A stretch of 64,000 nt of DNA from Acanthosepion esculentum. Its lineage: Eukaryota > Mollusca > Cephalopoda > Sepiida > Sepiidae. This document shows, one piece after another, positions 46,429-60,395 of this stretch. The position numbers and the translations under genes were made by a program. Each line of letters begins with the position of its first letter. The first letter of the stretch is position 1. The stretch lies in assembly GCA_964036315.1 (NCBI GenBank), contig OZ038478.1, positions 148,874,683-148,938,682 on the forward strand. The letters run 5' to 3'. Under the pieces are notes generated by a model. The model ran no database searches. It was not told where the DNA came from and saw only the letters and a program-made list of their open reading frames with translations.

Positions 46429-48690
46429 TTATTTGTAATATTTATTAAAGCTGAAAGGATTTGACGAATATCAAGTAATAAATAGACTTAACTACTGTCA
46501 GATTATTGGAATGTTACTTACAATGCAACTGCTATATTACATGACAAAATACAAAAAATTGAATTATAAATCCTCCCTTCATACAATGAGGAATCCAAAA
46601 GCGTTATATTGCCTTGGAAACCACTACGATTTGAATGAAACATGTCCATTCAGATTATTTTATTTTATCTAATTCGCGACTTGAGTCTTTTTTTGAGAAA
46701 TGTAACAATATAAAAGGGATACAGTCAAATGTACATATCTTCTTTGATCTCTACTGATATCATAAATTCTCTAACATATTTTTCTTATATTTTTCCCATA
46801 GATCCAGTTTTTAAAGGTCATATGGACCGTTACAATATTTATAACAGTGAACAACAAATGTTTTGATCACAGACCCATTTTGATAAAATGTAGATTACTT
46901 TCGGAGTTTTTAATCCCGAATATTGAAATCAAAGGAAAACGAAAGATATAAACTAATGAATAATAAATGGTACTTCTGTTATATTGCCACACACGTTGAT
47001 ATTTATTTAGAATTCGCGTACATAAAAATGCGTTAACCAATACGCTTATATATTTATGACCTAGAAAATCACCGGTGCAGTGTATTATGCATAGTTATAG
47101 CCACTTGTAAAGACTAGACTTAATGTTTATTCATAATTACAATTATTCTAACCATGTACAATCTTTTATATTTTTCTCTCTTATCTTCGTCCTCATCAAG
47201 CATAGTGTGGGCTTAAGTTTTCAAATATATATTTATTGACAATATTGCAAATTATTATGACAGACTTAAACCTAACAACGCGTAGAAAAACGCTGTATTT
47301 ATTTACCTCACACTAGAGATATGTACACATAATATATAGCGCAAAGTCCGGGTAAAATAAAAATAAAAACAGTATTTCGAGTGCTTATTATTTCGCAGTC
47401 CTACATATTATCATACCTTGGCAGATTAGCTTTTCAAAATTACCATCGAACTCTACCTTTTCTCTGCATTTTAAATGTCTGCTATAGAAGTTATTTTCAC
47501 AGTATATGTCGGTGTGAATGTATGTGTGTATGTATGTATGTATATCACTCGGGAAAATATAAAATATACAACCCATCACAAGCATACTTTTACTTTAACG
47601 ACAAATCATTTATTCAATAACATTCTTCTTACAACTCCAGCTAAAATGTCTGAAAAAACTATAATTCGGTACATAACTTTGTTAATATAACCATTTGTCC
47701 ACTTTGTTTTAAATTGTCCTGCATTAACTGTTTGTCATTCATCTTTCTTTTGTTTAGTTTGGGTTCAGCAGAGAAACCAAGACCTTATATTACTTACCTG
47801 GATTATGCCAAGGGTAAATATTGCAGAGAAATATTTAATGTATAGACGTCGACGCTTACAGGTTGGCAAGGGTAACAATTATCGAATCGTCATATCAGAT
47901 CTAACGCCGGTAGCATGACTTGTTCTACATCTAATGTCTTCAAGGAGGAGTAATGTCTAAAATATTTATTTGCATTCCCGACATAAGACAGGAAGAAAAT
48001 GGTTATGTTACAAGAATATGTCCTTTCTGTGGCATCATACATTTTTTCTAAATCTAATCATCAATCAGAAGGCAATAATATTTAACAATAAATATTTATT
48101 TCGTAGCATTTACCGCGAATATACGAAATGTTTAAAAGGTAGTTTAGTATGAATTCAAGAACCTCATTTTCTGAATAGGCTACACAACATTCACGTGTAC
48201 CTGATATACTGGAAATGAATGTTTTTTATACCTACAAAATATCAGCTCATATTCTCAGGTATATCATAATACAGAGTATTCTATTTCAGTATGTTGTTTC
48301 AATTTTCATAAATGTTTAGGTTTATCGTATTTATTTAAAAATTCTAGTTAATTAGATTTTATGATTTTTCCTATAACGCCGTTTTATTAAACATCCAACA
48401 ATAAACATTTAATGTGATCGCTATAAAGTAGTTTCATTACTTGTGCGAGCATGTATTAAATTACCATTCGTCAATCAATTTTACGCTACGTTTCTCCACA
48501 ATTTGACAAACCATTATTTTATTATTTCTAGGAATAAGAGTTAAAATAGAAAATTCCATTAATCCGTCCAGTTTACAGTATCGATTTTTCTCATCTTTTG
48601 TGATTTCACTATTTACATCTTGATTCATTCATTAATTAAATTGCACAATTTGTATACTCATAAATTCTGACAATCTTCAAATAAGTTGAA
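46427..48690. other. Gene-less AT-rich stretch
   Basis: 2.2 kb with no recognised gene, RNA or repeat. Confidence 0.5.
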
Positions 48691-48699
48691 TATATATAC

Positions 48700-48778
<79 letters not shown>

Positions 48779-48797
48779 CGTTGGTATATATATATAC

Positions 48798-48812
<15 letters not shown>
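48691..48812. repeat. (CATA)n/(TA)n microsatellite
   Basis: Tract adjoining the left end of a Tc1 element. Confidence 0.95.
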
Positions 48813-48846
<34 letters not shown>

Positions 48847-50491
48847 GTGAGTCAAGTCGAAATTATTCGTACAGCCATAAATTTTGATTATTTTGTATAC
48901 ATTTCTCAGGAGCTAATGCCCATATGAAGTGTAGGTTTTATATATTAATAAGCACAAATAAAGAATATAAAACTCAGTTTTCAGAATAATAATTTAAATA
49001 CAGTAAATTTAGCAGGCGAATTATGTAAAATAGGAAAAGACAAACTTATTTGTACAGTAGAAAATAACGTTTTAATTTGATTGATTTGTGTAAGTATAAG
49101 TAATTTACATATATCATATTATAGAGTATTTATTCAGTAGTATATACTGATAATTCCAACAAATAACATCACGTGGTGCCTACAGCGTCACCATTGTTAT
49201 TCTTACCTTAACAACACGATGGGGAATACAAAGGAGCATGGCGTTGAATTATGACAGAGAATTATTAAATTTCACAAGTCGGCAAATAGTTACAACATTA
49301 TTTCAAATCGGTTAGCTATCCCTAGATCTACAGTCTGTTATAACGAAGTTTAAACAGTTTGGCACGACAGAGAATTTAACTAGGCGTGGAAGAAAAACGA
49401 AATTGTCACCAAGATCAGCACGAAATTTGTGTCGCGATGTTAATATAAACCCAAGATTTTTTTTGAAAGACATCGCCAAAAGTTTGAATACAATGTGTAT
49501 CAGCGTAAGTACTCGCACAATACAACGTTGTTTAAATAGGAATGGATTGTATGGAAACCGACCATGACAAACCCCTCTTCACAAACCGCGTCACATTGTT
49601 GCTTTGTTTAGTTTTGCCAAAACATTCTTGGACAAAGAAAATTGCTTTTGGGAATAAGTACTGTAGAGCGATGAAACAATATTTGAGCCTTTTGGACACA
49701 ATGATGTACAGAAGATTTGACCCAAGAAAGGTAAGACTTTGCTTCCAAAGAACACGGTGGCGTCATTAAAACATGCAGGTGACTCGATGATGTTTGGGGT
49801 CGTTTTATCTTAAGGGAGACCGGACAAATAATTGAAATAAGAGGAATATGAAATCTGCAGACTATATCAAATTTCTGGATGAAAATCTACAAATATCAGC
49901 GCATAATATTCATCTAGGTCGGTGATTTACTTTCCAGCAAGATATCTATACCAAATATATGACTAAATCAGTGACTGCGTAGCTTCAGAAAAAAGAAGTT
50001 TTGCCATGGCCTTTAAAGAATCCTGACCGGAATCTGTTGAAAATGTATTACAAGAAAATAAATTTCTAATAAATCTTCAGTCACCAAAAAGCCTTCAAGA
50101 ATTAGAAAGTGTAACCATTGAAGAATGGAAGAAAATCCCAATAAAGACTTGTTCAAATCTCATCAAAAACTTTAGAAAGCGATTGCAGCTAGTTATAAAG
50201 ATGAGAGTCCATGCTACTGACTATAAGTATTGTAAAATTAAAAAAAAAATGTACTTTTCATACTGCAGGAATAATTTTGTCTTTTCCTATTTTGCATAAT
50301 TCACCTGTCATATTTGCTGTATTTAGTCTGTTCTGAAGATTGAGTTTTATATATATGTATATGTTTTTGTGTTTATTAACATAAAAAACTCGCATCATTC
50401 TGAGAAATGGATAAATATATTCAAAATTGATGAAAGTATGAAGAATTTCTACGTTGTCTCTCTCTCCCTCCCCTCTCTGTCTCTCTCTCTC

Positions 50492-50496
<5 letters not shown>
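48813..50496 (+). mobile_element. Tc1-like transposon with inverted repeats of about 250 bp
   Basis: The left end (48,813-49,075) and right end (50,262-50,496, inverted) align throughout. Both have a GA/CT tract, AAATT[A/C]TTC, CATTTCTCAG, a TATAAAACTCA block, and GAATTATG[T/C]AAAATAGGAAA with AGACAAA following. Both ends stop at (TA)n tracts. Long inverted repeats place it among Tc1 elements with extended TIRs; inclusion of the GA tract in the repeat is unusual. Confidence 0.85.
49219..50232 (+). pseudogene. Tc1-like transposase, heavily broken
   Basis: Codons from 49,219 (MGNTKEHGVE) continue as QRIIKFHKS and SNRLAIPRSTV (paired HTH domain), then KPKIFFERHRQKFEYN/SLNTMCISVSTRTIQRCLNRNGLYG in two frames. 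Later pieces are KHSWTKKIAFGNK, HGGVIK, ILDENLQISAQNIHLG, FQQDIYTKYMTKSVT (second Asp of QQD) and ELESVTIEEWKKIPIKTCSN with a final HATDY. At least six frame changes and stops are needed, and the catalytic LNPIEN motif is no longer readable. Confidence 0.85.
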
Positions 50497-50539
<43 letters not shown>

Positions 50540-50611
50540 GAGAATAGAAAATAAATTAACAAAAATACACATAAATACAGCATATATTTGGACAAAATCT
50601 TACAAGAAAAC

Positions 50612-51965
50612 ATGCCTCCTATGAAAAAATCAGCGTTAGGAAGGAAAAGCCTAAGTCTGTTCCCATGCAGCGCCAGAGACGAGCTGTTGCAGAGGAGCAA
50701 CGATTATGGAGACTTGAAGAACAGAAGGCCAGAGATTAACAACGGAGGCAGAAAAAATCTGAAGAACAAAGTTCATAACGTCTTCAAGAGAGATATGAAC
50801 AACAGAGACATCAACTGTCTGAGGATAGAAGATTGCAGGTAATTCAAGGGATAGGCATGAACATCACAGACAGCAAGAATCATCAGAGCAAATATCACAG
50901 AGACTTCAAGGACTGAGAGTCAGATCTGGTCAGTTGAGACAGCAAGAATCTGAAGATGAAAGATCGTTAAGAATTCAAGATCAAAGAATGAGAACTGAAC
51001 AAGAATGGCAAAATGAATTTGTGGATCCATGTTTGAAAAACAAAATCAAGACAGGATATGACATGCTGAATTTCAAGCAAAAAACATTATACAGTGGTTT
51101 CAGGTGCATTTAATTATGATTCGACATAGGCCTATATTTCTGGACCCGCAATTCAAATTGGTTCCATGCACAAATTATCATTGTGATGCAGAAGAGTGGA
51201 ATACGGAACATATTAGTCTGTATTGTTCCAATGGCACGGTAAGATTGGAACTTTATGCTGCTGCATGGAATCTTTCGCTAAACTTTCTTGTGAATAGTTA
51301 CGATAGAAACATTAGAAAAATATCTGGGAAAACAACAATGCAAAACTCCATTTGGTGCCAAGATCCCTCATGGCGGACAATTTATTTTCATTTTTTATCA
51401 CAGAATTGGATAACTTTACTCTCTACCTAACGTAGAACGTCCGTGTTTACATATAAACATGCATTGTTAGTTATATGAAGCATCAGAATGACAAAATAAT
51501 TCAAGCGGACAAGGATACATATATTGATATTGTCCGGAAACTCCAAGAAATGCTACATGAAAAAATAGTTATGTGAGAAGTTATAAATTTGTTCAAGGGT
51601 CAGATCCATGTCCCGAGTTGACAGACAAGAGAGATTCAGAAAAGAGATCCCCTGGAGGACATTCTCAACGATATAATGCATCTGAGCAATGAAGTTGCTA
51701 TAATTATTAAAGACGAACTGACTGTATATCATCGTGATATTATAAATTATAGGAGAGAGAATTGGATAAAAAGAATAATTGAACTTATCGCTCATATCTT
51801 CCAGTATCTATTACTATTTTTGAAAGGAGAGGACGGATATCATCTACACATCCGCAAGGGTAGTGCAGAAGCTTTTGAAAAAGAAGACTGTCTCTGCAAT
51901 GACTGTCTATGCTGTTAATGTCATGTTTCATACGAATACATTTAATCATCTACATATAAATTAAA
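50612..51965 (+). pseudogene. Helitron Rep/helicase, N-terminal region
   Basis: MPPMKKSALGRKS is the usual basic start of animal Helitron proteins. A Gln/Arg/Glu-rich stretch (RQQESEDERSLRIQDQRMR, about 50,930-51,000) follows. Then come a weak zinc-finger-like region (HCDAEEWNTEHISLYC, about 51,180) and LFSFFITELDNF-type remnants of the YHRIGSLLP-like segment near 51,390. Frames change repeatedly. Confidence 0.75.
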
Positions 51966-53600
51966 AATTGTTCCAGCAGTATGCAGTTGACATTTATGCC
52001 AAAATGGAATCAGAGAGATTAGGTTACATTAGGATTAACCAATAACAATACATATCTGAAGAGTGTGCTCACTTGAAATATAGAATCAATGCTGCTGGAA
52101 CAGAATTAGGGCAACTTTGTATCTTGCCATTCATTTTTATGGGGAGCCCACGAGACATGCATGAAAGAATACAACCTGCAATTACTTATGTTAGATAATA
52201 TGGTCACCCAGATTTAATCATAATATTCACTTGAAATCCAAAATGGAAAGAAATTAAAAATGAACTGCTTTAATTCAGTCGCATGTTCATAAACATTATT
52301 TTATAGCCAGAGTTTTTTGGCTGAAAGTAATCAATATTATGGACGTATGTTACCATTTTTGTGTACTGCTGTTTACTAGTGAGCAAACCAAAATGAGTAG
52401 ACTCATTTTATAGTCCACCCATAGAAGGTTAACCAATTCGATCCGATGTGTATAAAGGTAGCCATTTTTCTTGACGGGATATCTACTGCTAACCTGTCAG
52501 ACTTGAAGAACTACACTTTCCCACTCTCTCCAAATATCCACTGCCAACCTCTGATATGGAAGACACTAAGAATTCCTGAATAGTTGCTACTAGATATTGG
52601 TGATGTTTCATTGAACAAATTACTTACTACGTCTGATTTCTACATTCAGACTACGGTGATCATGTTTTACAACGTACGCACAAAATATATGGTGCCTGGT
52701 CCAATTGGATTCCATATCTACACTGTAGTGTGGCATAAATGTGGGATACTTCATACTCACATATTACTTATTTGAATGGAGAAAGTTCATTCCAATTAAA
52801 TTAATGACATCATTTCTGCTGAACTATCAGATCCAACAGAAGACAAAGCACTGTATGAAATCACATACGGTCCATGTGGTACAATTATTTGAAATTCTAC
52901 CTGTATGAAAGATAACATGTGTAGCAAGAAATATCGCAGACTGGTGAATATGGATATGAATAATACAGAATAAGAAATCCTGAAGATGGTGGATTTCAAG
53001 CAATAGTTGACAACGAGTATGAAGTTGATAATAGGTGGATTTTCACCTACTTTCCTTCCCTTCTAAAAATATTTGATGCTCACATCAAAGTTAAATTTTG
53101 CAAATCTGTGAAATCCCTCAAGTATGGTTGCTAATATATAAACAAAGGATCAGTTGCTGTTATGTTTCTCTCCAACACCAAAAATATCCAGATTAAATCA
53201 GTAATTACCAGAAATGTCGATATATCAGTAGCAATGATTTCTTCTGAAAAATATTCATTTTCCCTATCTATGAAAGTTCCAATTTTCCAGTGAGCAGTAC
53301 AGCTAGACAATGGACAAAGATATTATTTCTCACCTGAATTAGCTACAGCACGGGTAATGGATCCATGAGAAACAAATATGACAGTTTTTTCAAACCCTGT
53401 TCAAAAGATCCATTTGTCAGAACATTATATTACCATCAGGTTCCATAACACTGTTACGTGGAATAAAGCAAATATTAAATGAACCAGAAGGAAAAGAGGA
53501 TTTCCAATTGAAGTCAATTCTGACATCACATTTGACAGCACACTTAGTAGAGTACAATCTTCGATGCATAAATTTTCGTCTAATTACGCAAAAATAGAAA
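51966..53600 (+). pseudogene. Helitron Rep (HUH nuclease) domain, broken
   Basis: LFQQYAVDIYAKMESERLGYIRINQ starts at 51,968. GTELGQLCILPFIFMGSPRDMHERI and YGHPDLIIIFT, NPKWKEI (52,175-52,250) follow, then ARVFWLKV (52,308). The two-histidine motif HTHILL lies at 52,752-52,769 (HAHILL in the family as I know it), and ISAELSDPTEDKALYE at 52,810. Later pieces correspond to CMKDNMCSKKY (zinc-binding region) and PSGSITLLRGIKQ. The HUH motif coordinates the metal for rolling-circle nicking. The catalytic tyrosines are not confidently located. Stops throughout. Confidence 0.85.
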
Positions 53601-53639
53601 TTTCTCTGACATCTCATTTTAAGAGATATATTTACCAAA

Positions 53640-54236
53640 ATTAAACAAAAATATATTGAAATACAAAAGAGTAAATTTATTTAATAAAAAAGCAGTTATC
53701 TTCAACCCCAGCCTCCAGACGACTTCAGAATCTCCTGAATCTTTTCTGAATATAATCCTTGTTTGAGCTGTTGAATACTGTAGATAGGGTCTTGCAGCAA
53801 CCACTCTCTTCACTCAGGGCATCACTTACTCTTCAAGTAACTTGATATATGCATCCGTTTTAATTCTGATCCCCTTAGCAATACGTTTGTGAGTTCTTTA
53901 CTTATCAGAAAGGTCAGAATGTGTATTCCCAGGTGCAGTACTTTTGTAATCACGATTGAACTCATCCAACTCTTTCCGAGTCCTCTCGACTGTACTCAGA
54001 TTGGCACTCAATCACTCTAAAATGCTCGTATTGAAGCCTTCGGTGGGAATTCCAAGACGTACTGCATGTCGTTTCCAAATGCCTGACGGAGTAAATTGTG
54101 TCATGGTAGTCTTTTTCTTCTAACAAACAGTGCCAAACCGACGGTTCTATACAGTCGAAAAGCGCAAGAACAAACAACGCACATGTGCGACATTAATAAT
54201 ATAATATGGCGACAATTTATTTATCACAACCTGTAT
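53640..54236 (-). repeat. Unidentified insertion in the Helitron
   Basis: Roughly 600 bp that do not fit the Helitron protein. On the minus strand it reads partly open: HAVRLGIPTEGFNTSILE and LSTVERTRKELDEFNRDYKS then HSDLSDK in broken frames, suggesting a retroelement gag-like or LTR-derived piece. The minus-strand start near 54,222 reads TGTGATAAATAAATTGTCGC. I cannot name it. Confidence 0.45.
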
Positions 54237-54399
54237 ATACAGGGCATCCAAATCAACAGAAATGTTTTTGCTTAAGATTGATGTTGTATAAATTTCAAGG
54301 TCCATAGATTTTTTACAGGAGCTTCGGAGTGGTGTTGGAATTGTTTATCCGACGTACAGAGACAAATGCGATGATATAATAGTCAGTGGTATGTACCAC

Positions 54400-55360
54400 T
54401 CTCAGAGGCTTCAGTGTTCCATACTGCCAAATAGATCTCTTTTTACTATCTTCATTAAAACTGCAAATAATTTCAATAAATTTAAGAATGATATCTCAGA
54501 GGATATTGTCGTTAGTTAGTGTCAAGTAATTTATAATGCTGCACTGATGTTACTGAAAATCGAATCTTGGGAGGTGGAGAATTACAAAAGTTTGAACTTT
54601 CACAGGCTGCCAGAGATGAAGTTATCTGATTACCAACAGAATATCTGAGAGAAACATCGTTTAATCCAAGACAGATGAATATTTTCAAAACATGAAAGAA
54701 ACTTATTATCATCATAAGTGCTTAAGTGAGAGATCAATTTTGACTCCAAAGATATTACTGTAAACACCATTAACTTTGACATATTGACAATCTCCTCCCA
54801 GATTGACACGCTTATATGTCCATGGATACATTTGTAGTTCCATCAGGTGTAGTGAATTATGAAGCTGAGTCTTTTTAATTCTTTAGGTCCATCTGAATTA
54901 TCACCTCACAAATTAGATCTCAAAGCTGCTGCTCCAATAATTTTAGTATGAAATCTAGATCCACCAAGAATCTGCAATGTATCCAGACATGTAGTTAGGA
55001 GAATGAGACCACAATTATTGAAGCAACCATTGTTTCAGGAGGTAATAAATGAGAAGAAAATGTTTTTTATCTCAAGAATACCTTTGATCCGAAAGGATGT
55101 AACAATTCCTTTCAGGTGATTGCAGTTTCCAGTAAAACTAAGAATTGCAATCTCCATAAATACATCACAAATGACAGACCCTCTCAATTTCTGGCATACA
55201 CAATGAAGAAACATGCTTTTCCCATGAAAAAAATTATGATTCATGCTCATGTGATAGAAGCAAAAATAATCTGTTCGTTTCAGCTTCATCAGGCAAAATA
55301 AAGAAAAACATTGATTATAAATGAATTCCTTCATGAAGATGTGTCAAAGTTCATTCTCAA
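54400..55360 (+). pseudogene. Helitron helicase domain, C-terminal motifs, Walker A deleted
   Basis: DISEDIVVS and ILGGGELQKFELSQA, YLRETSFNPRQMN (54,500-54,690) represent the region just before the helicase P-loop. The sequence then jumps to LSERSILTPK, DITVNTINFDILT (54,722-54,790), ELSPHKLDLKAAAPIILV, NLDPPRICN (54,890-54,980), RPQLLKQPLF, IPLIRKDVTIPF, LQFPVKLRIAIS (55,078-55,160) and the last VRFSFIR, NKEKH. These follow the order of Pif1-like Helitron helicases. The Walker A and B segment is absent. Confidence 0.85.
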
Positions 55361-55656
55361 TTTTGTTGGCCATTTGTTCAGTTCTCATAGAATCATTTTA
55401 GAAAATTAAATTTGAATTGCTGTGCTTAAATTATTTTCTAAATTAGAATAATATTGGAAAATAATTAGAAAACTGTATTTGAACTGATATATTTCCATGT
55501 TTTGATGATTTTGTTTTGTCTGAATTTAATTCTGTTTTCAAAATACTAAATTTGATTTATTTTGTCCTCACTTGTTATGTTCAGAAACTTTATTTAAGAT
55601 AATTAGAAAAATTATATTCCTTCATGTCTACTAACTTTTGGGGTAATATAGAAGTT

Positions 55657-55665
<9 letters not shown>
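55361..55665. other. Gene-less AT-rich stretch, possible Helitron 3' end
   Basis: A/T-rich; no convincing CTRR end with hairpin was found. Confidence 0.4.

Positions 55666-55736
<71 letters not shown>
55666..55736. repeat. (TA)n microsatellite
   Basis: TA tract at the terminus of PLE copy G. Confidence 0.96.
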
Positions 55737-55739
<3 letters not shown>

Positions 55740-55945
55740 AATGAATGTTTTATTAAATAATATAGACAAATTTTGTTTATTTATTTTTAGTAAGTTCCTT
55801 TCATATTGTGTGATAAGCTTAATCACATTATCGTTGAAAGACGAAAGGAAAACACCATATTGACACATGTTTGAATCCAATCTAAGCTTTCGGCTTACAG
55901 AAGCCATTATCAAAGATGACAATTTTAATAAATCAAATAACACAT
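55737..55945 (-). mobile_element. Penelope-like element 3' end, subfamily 1 (copy G)
   Basis: Reverse complement of the last 200 bp of copies B and D, including ATTATCAAAGATGAC, the GGCTTCTGTAAGCC-GAAA block (about 55,893-55,918) and the AATATAGACAA segment next to (TA)n. Coding part absent. Confidence 0.8.
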
Positions 55946-56015
55946 ATATAAACCACAATAATGCCCTGCCCTTGCAGTTTGAATGAGCTCAAAGTAACAA
56001 TATGATGTTTTGTTT

Positions 56016-56018
<3 letters not shown>

Positions 56019-56094
<76 letters not shown>
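56019..56094. repeat. (TA)n microsatellite
   Basis: Pure TA tract. Confidence 0.97.
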
Positions 56095-56095
<1 letters not shown>

Positions 56096-56097
<2 letters not shown>

Positions 56098-56444
56098 GGC
56101 ATCCGTCCATCTCGAGAGACGATGGAGTAGCGCAATGCGCTACGAGCCTGGAGGGGATATACGGAGAACTATGGCTGCCCAGACGTCTAGATCCCCCATC
56201 TCGGCCTTGCTAGTAGGATAATGAGTGGATAAACCAATACAGTTTGGTACCAACGCGCCTGCAGGAGTTGCCGGAAGGTAGCACAAACTCCGGGTTTTGA
56301 ATTGAGAGTTGTCCTTCTTCAAGGCTATAGAACACAGTCTGTCCTGCTATTTACCTATAGCTTGAAGGAGAAGAAGAGGATTCATACCTTTCACAAGGGA
56401 TTCGACGGGAATTTGAACTCGCTATCCATTACTCCACCCTGCCT

Positions 56445-56447
<3 letters not shown>
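56096..56447 (+). repeat. Dispersed repeat family R1, longer copy
   Basis: Starts TCGGCATCCGTCCATCTCGA and shares about 170 bp with 57,847-58,019 (GACGATGGAGTAGCGC, GACGTCTAG, CCAATACAGTTTG). The 180-bp 3' part is present only here. Bounded by TA tracts on both sides. GC-richer than its flanks. Partly SINE-like, but no clear A or B box. Confidence 0.8.

Positions 56448-56449
<2 letters not shown>

Positions 56450-56508
<59 letters not shown>
56450..56508. repeat. (TA)n microsatellite
   Basis: TA tract at the 3' end of repeat R1. Confidence 0.96.
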
Positions 56509-56516
<8 letters not shown>

Positions 56517-57384
56517 CTTTCAACTGAAAAAAGGGAAAAAAAAGAAAATGTTTGTTATGTAATGCAATGTGTATTTTTTAATTATGCTCATGTATCTATT
56601 GCTAAATTTCAACAAATTTCCATAATAAAAACTTACATATTTCGTACTGTTTTCGTTTCTCCCGTCAACGAGTGCTGTAATTTCTGAGTACTGTACTACC
56701 AAAAAAGCTTAAATAACAAATTCCAAATTATTTTAATAAAAACCGAATTCGAATACATATTTATTTTGTATTTTCAAACTTTTCATCTTGAGAGGCCAAG
56801 GCCCCAAATCAATCTGCACAATAAAATTTGATAACGCGTTATATTCTTTTCATTTACTGCACACAAATCCTTGAATGTTTATTTTGTTCTTTTTACTAGT
56901 GACAAAATCCTCATAAGATTATAAAATTATGTGCTGTAATCTAATTTACTTATCAATAATAAATATTAAAGACTGCTTTATTATCATTAAGCGAGGCTTC
57001 ACTATGTCTGACATTATTGATACAGGGAAACATTTTGAACCAGAAATAAGTTTATAATGTGGAAATGTGTGAAAATATTCCTCAATTTGAGATGGAAATA
57101 TATAATAAAGTGTAAATAAATAAACTGTTTTGGAAATTATTGACGGTGGTTGCCACAATATATTCGCTTTTATAAATTAATTTTTCATCAGTACATTATC
57201 AGAAGTCAAAATAAATTCTGTAGAAGATATCAAGTCAGAATAGGAATTAATATGGACTTAATTAATATAGACTAAGTCTCGGAGCCACTTGAGGCAGAGG
57301 GTTATGTTGTTTATACAGAGAAGAATGAAAGATAAGAGTTAAACCAAGACTTAAACAGTTTACGATTCTAGTGATTGGGGAAAC
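56509..57384. other. Gene-less AT-rich stretch
   Basis: Nothing recognised. Confidence 0.5.
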
Positions 57385-57560
57385 ATCCTCTTGGGAATTG
57401 ATTCAAAATGGTTGTGGTTCGCTGGAAGAAGCTGTTCCACTGGAAATTATTTCTCACCGATGGAATACGGAGTAAATGACTGTGGTTTTCTTCAATATAT
57501 TTGGCATGGTTAGCCCGAGAACCATTAATCATCTAGTGCCAATAAGCTCCAGCGCAGGTG
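57385..57560. repeat. Dispersed repeat, copy 2 (pair with 22.3 kb)
   Basis: Blocks shared with 22,330-22,460, in the same orientation. Less AT-rich than the surroundings. Confidence 0.4.
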
Positions 57561-57846
57561 AACAGATGTACGAAAAGGCAGTGACTGTTATTGAATAAAT
57601 GATATATTATTCGTCTTGATTCGAGTGAAGCTGTGCTATTCTTCAGCAATCGCTGTCACTCTTTTGACCTAACATGTCAGGTTGAGAATGTGACAGTCAT
57701 TAGGGAAGGTGCACTGTATAACAGCACCCCTGAGAACTTAGAGTTCAGCCATCGGCAAACAGAAGTAATAAATGTTTCCCATGGAAACATTGTATTTAGC
57801 TTAAACATATCTGTTAACTTTCTAATACGTGACAAGGTCGTCGTCG

Positions 57847-58790
<944 letters not shown>

Positions 58791-58796
58791 TTATAG

Positions 58797-59120
58797 GAGC
58801 CGACAGATCCAAGCGACGCCGTCCAACCTGATGGGAAATACAATCCCATGACGATGAAGGAATGCAAGAAAGAAAAAATAGCCTTGCAAACTAACTATGC
58901 ATTGCGGTCAAAGTCTCTCTCGGGTTATATATTACATCCAATGCCCATATTTTGCATGTTTGTACCATTTATTTTTTAATATTCAAGAATTTAAAGATTT
59001 CTACGAGCTGGTTTACTCTTCATTATTCTATTCTTTATTGTTCATGGTATATATTATTTTTGTAGGAAAATTAGGCTGTTACACTCTACAGCCTTCCAGA
59101 AAATTAAAATAAATATGCCT
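58797..59120 (+). CDS. Candidate terminal exon of a host gene
   Basis: A T/C-rich tract ending TTCCCTTTATAG looks like a 3' splice site. It opens an in-frame 60-codon stretch, EPTDPSDAVQPDGKYNPMT then KECKKEKIALQTNYALRSKS, to a TAA at 58,977-58,979. Base use in the first 110 bp is clearly less AT-rich than the flanks, which suits a coding exon. AATAAA lies at 59,108-59,113, a plausible polyadenylation signal. The last 15 codons are hydrophobic (HPMPIFCMFVPFIF) and may be read-through. I do not recognise the family. It could be chance; a splice donor inside the exon was not found. Confidence 0.4.
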
Positions 59121-59600
59121 GAATGAACTTTAGCAGATTTTTCCAGTTTTATGCTATCAGAATTGTTTGGGGAACTCGGTATATAACGAAGCTATTTTTT
59201 TTTATGTTGGATATACTCTATATTTATTTCTCAGTTAACAATATAATGAGGCCGCTACATAAATATTTGTTTCCTCATTATTATGTGTGTAGAAATATGT
59301 AAAAGATTTTTGTAAAATCTGTATCATTAAGCGAATAAATAATTTAATATTTGTGATTTTCTAAAAAGTGCTGACCTCTTTATTACAGTTACTATAGACG
59401 CTATACTTTCTTAAATCAGTCATCAATAAGGACAATGTTTTTAGTCATGTATATTTCTCCATATTATGAGATAATTGGTAATGATATGTGATTGTTTTAT
59501 TCTTCAAACATAAAATAAGCTACATTATTAATTAGTCTGTGAACATATTTTTCTCAGTTGTACGTTTTCTTATTCTTTATTTATTGCAATATTCTATATT
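59121..59600. other. Gene-less AT-rich stretch
   Basis: Nothing recognised. Confidence 0.5.
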
Positions 59601-59604
59601 GAAC

Positions 59605-60395
<791 letters not shown>

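Larger units (their letters stand above)
50612..55400 (+). mobile_element. Helitron, degenerate autonomous-type copy
   Basis: The Rep/helicase protein of a Helitron can be traced from its start (50,612) to near its end (about 55,350) in broken frames. About 0.6 kb of unrelated sequence interrupts it at 53,640-54,236, and the middle of the helicase is deleted. Terminal TC and CTRR-hairpin ends could not be fixed by eye. It begins about 100 bp after a (TA)n tract that ends the neighbouring Tc1 element. Confidence 0.85.
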
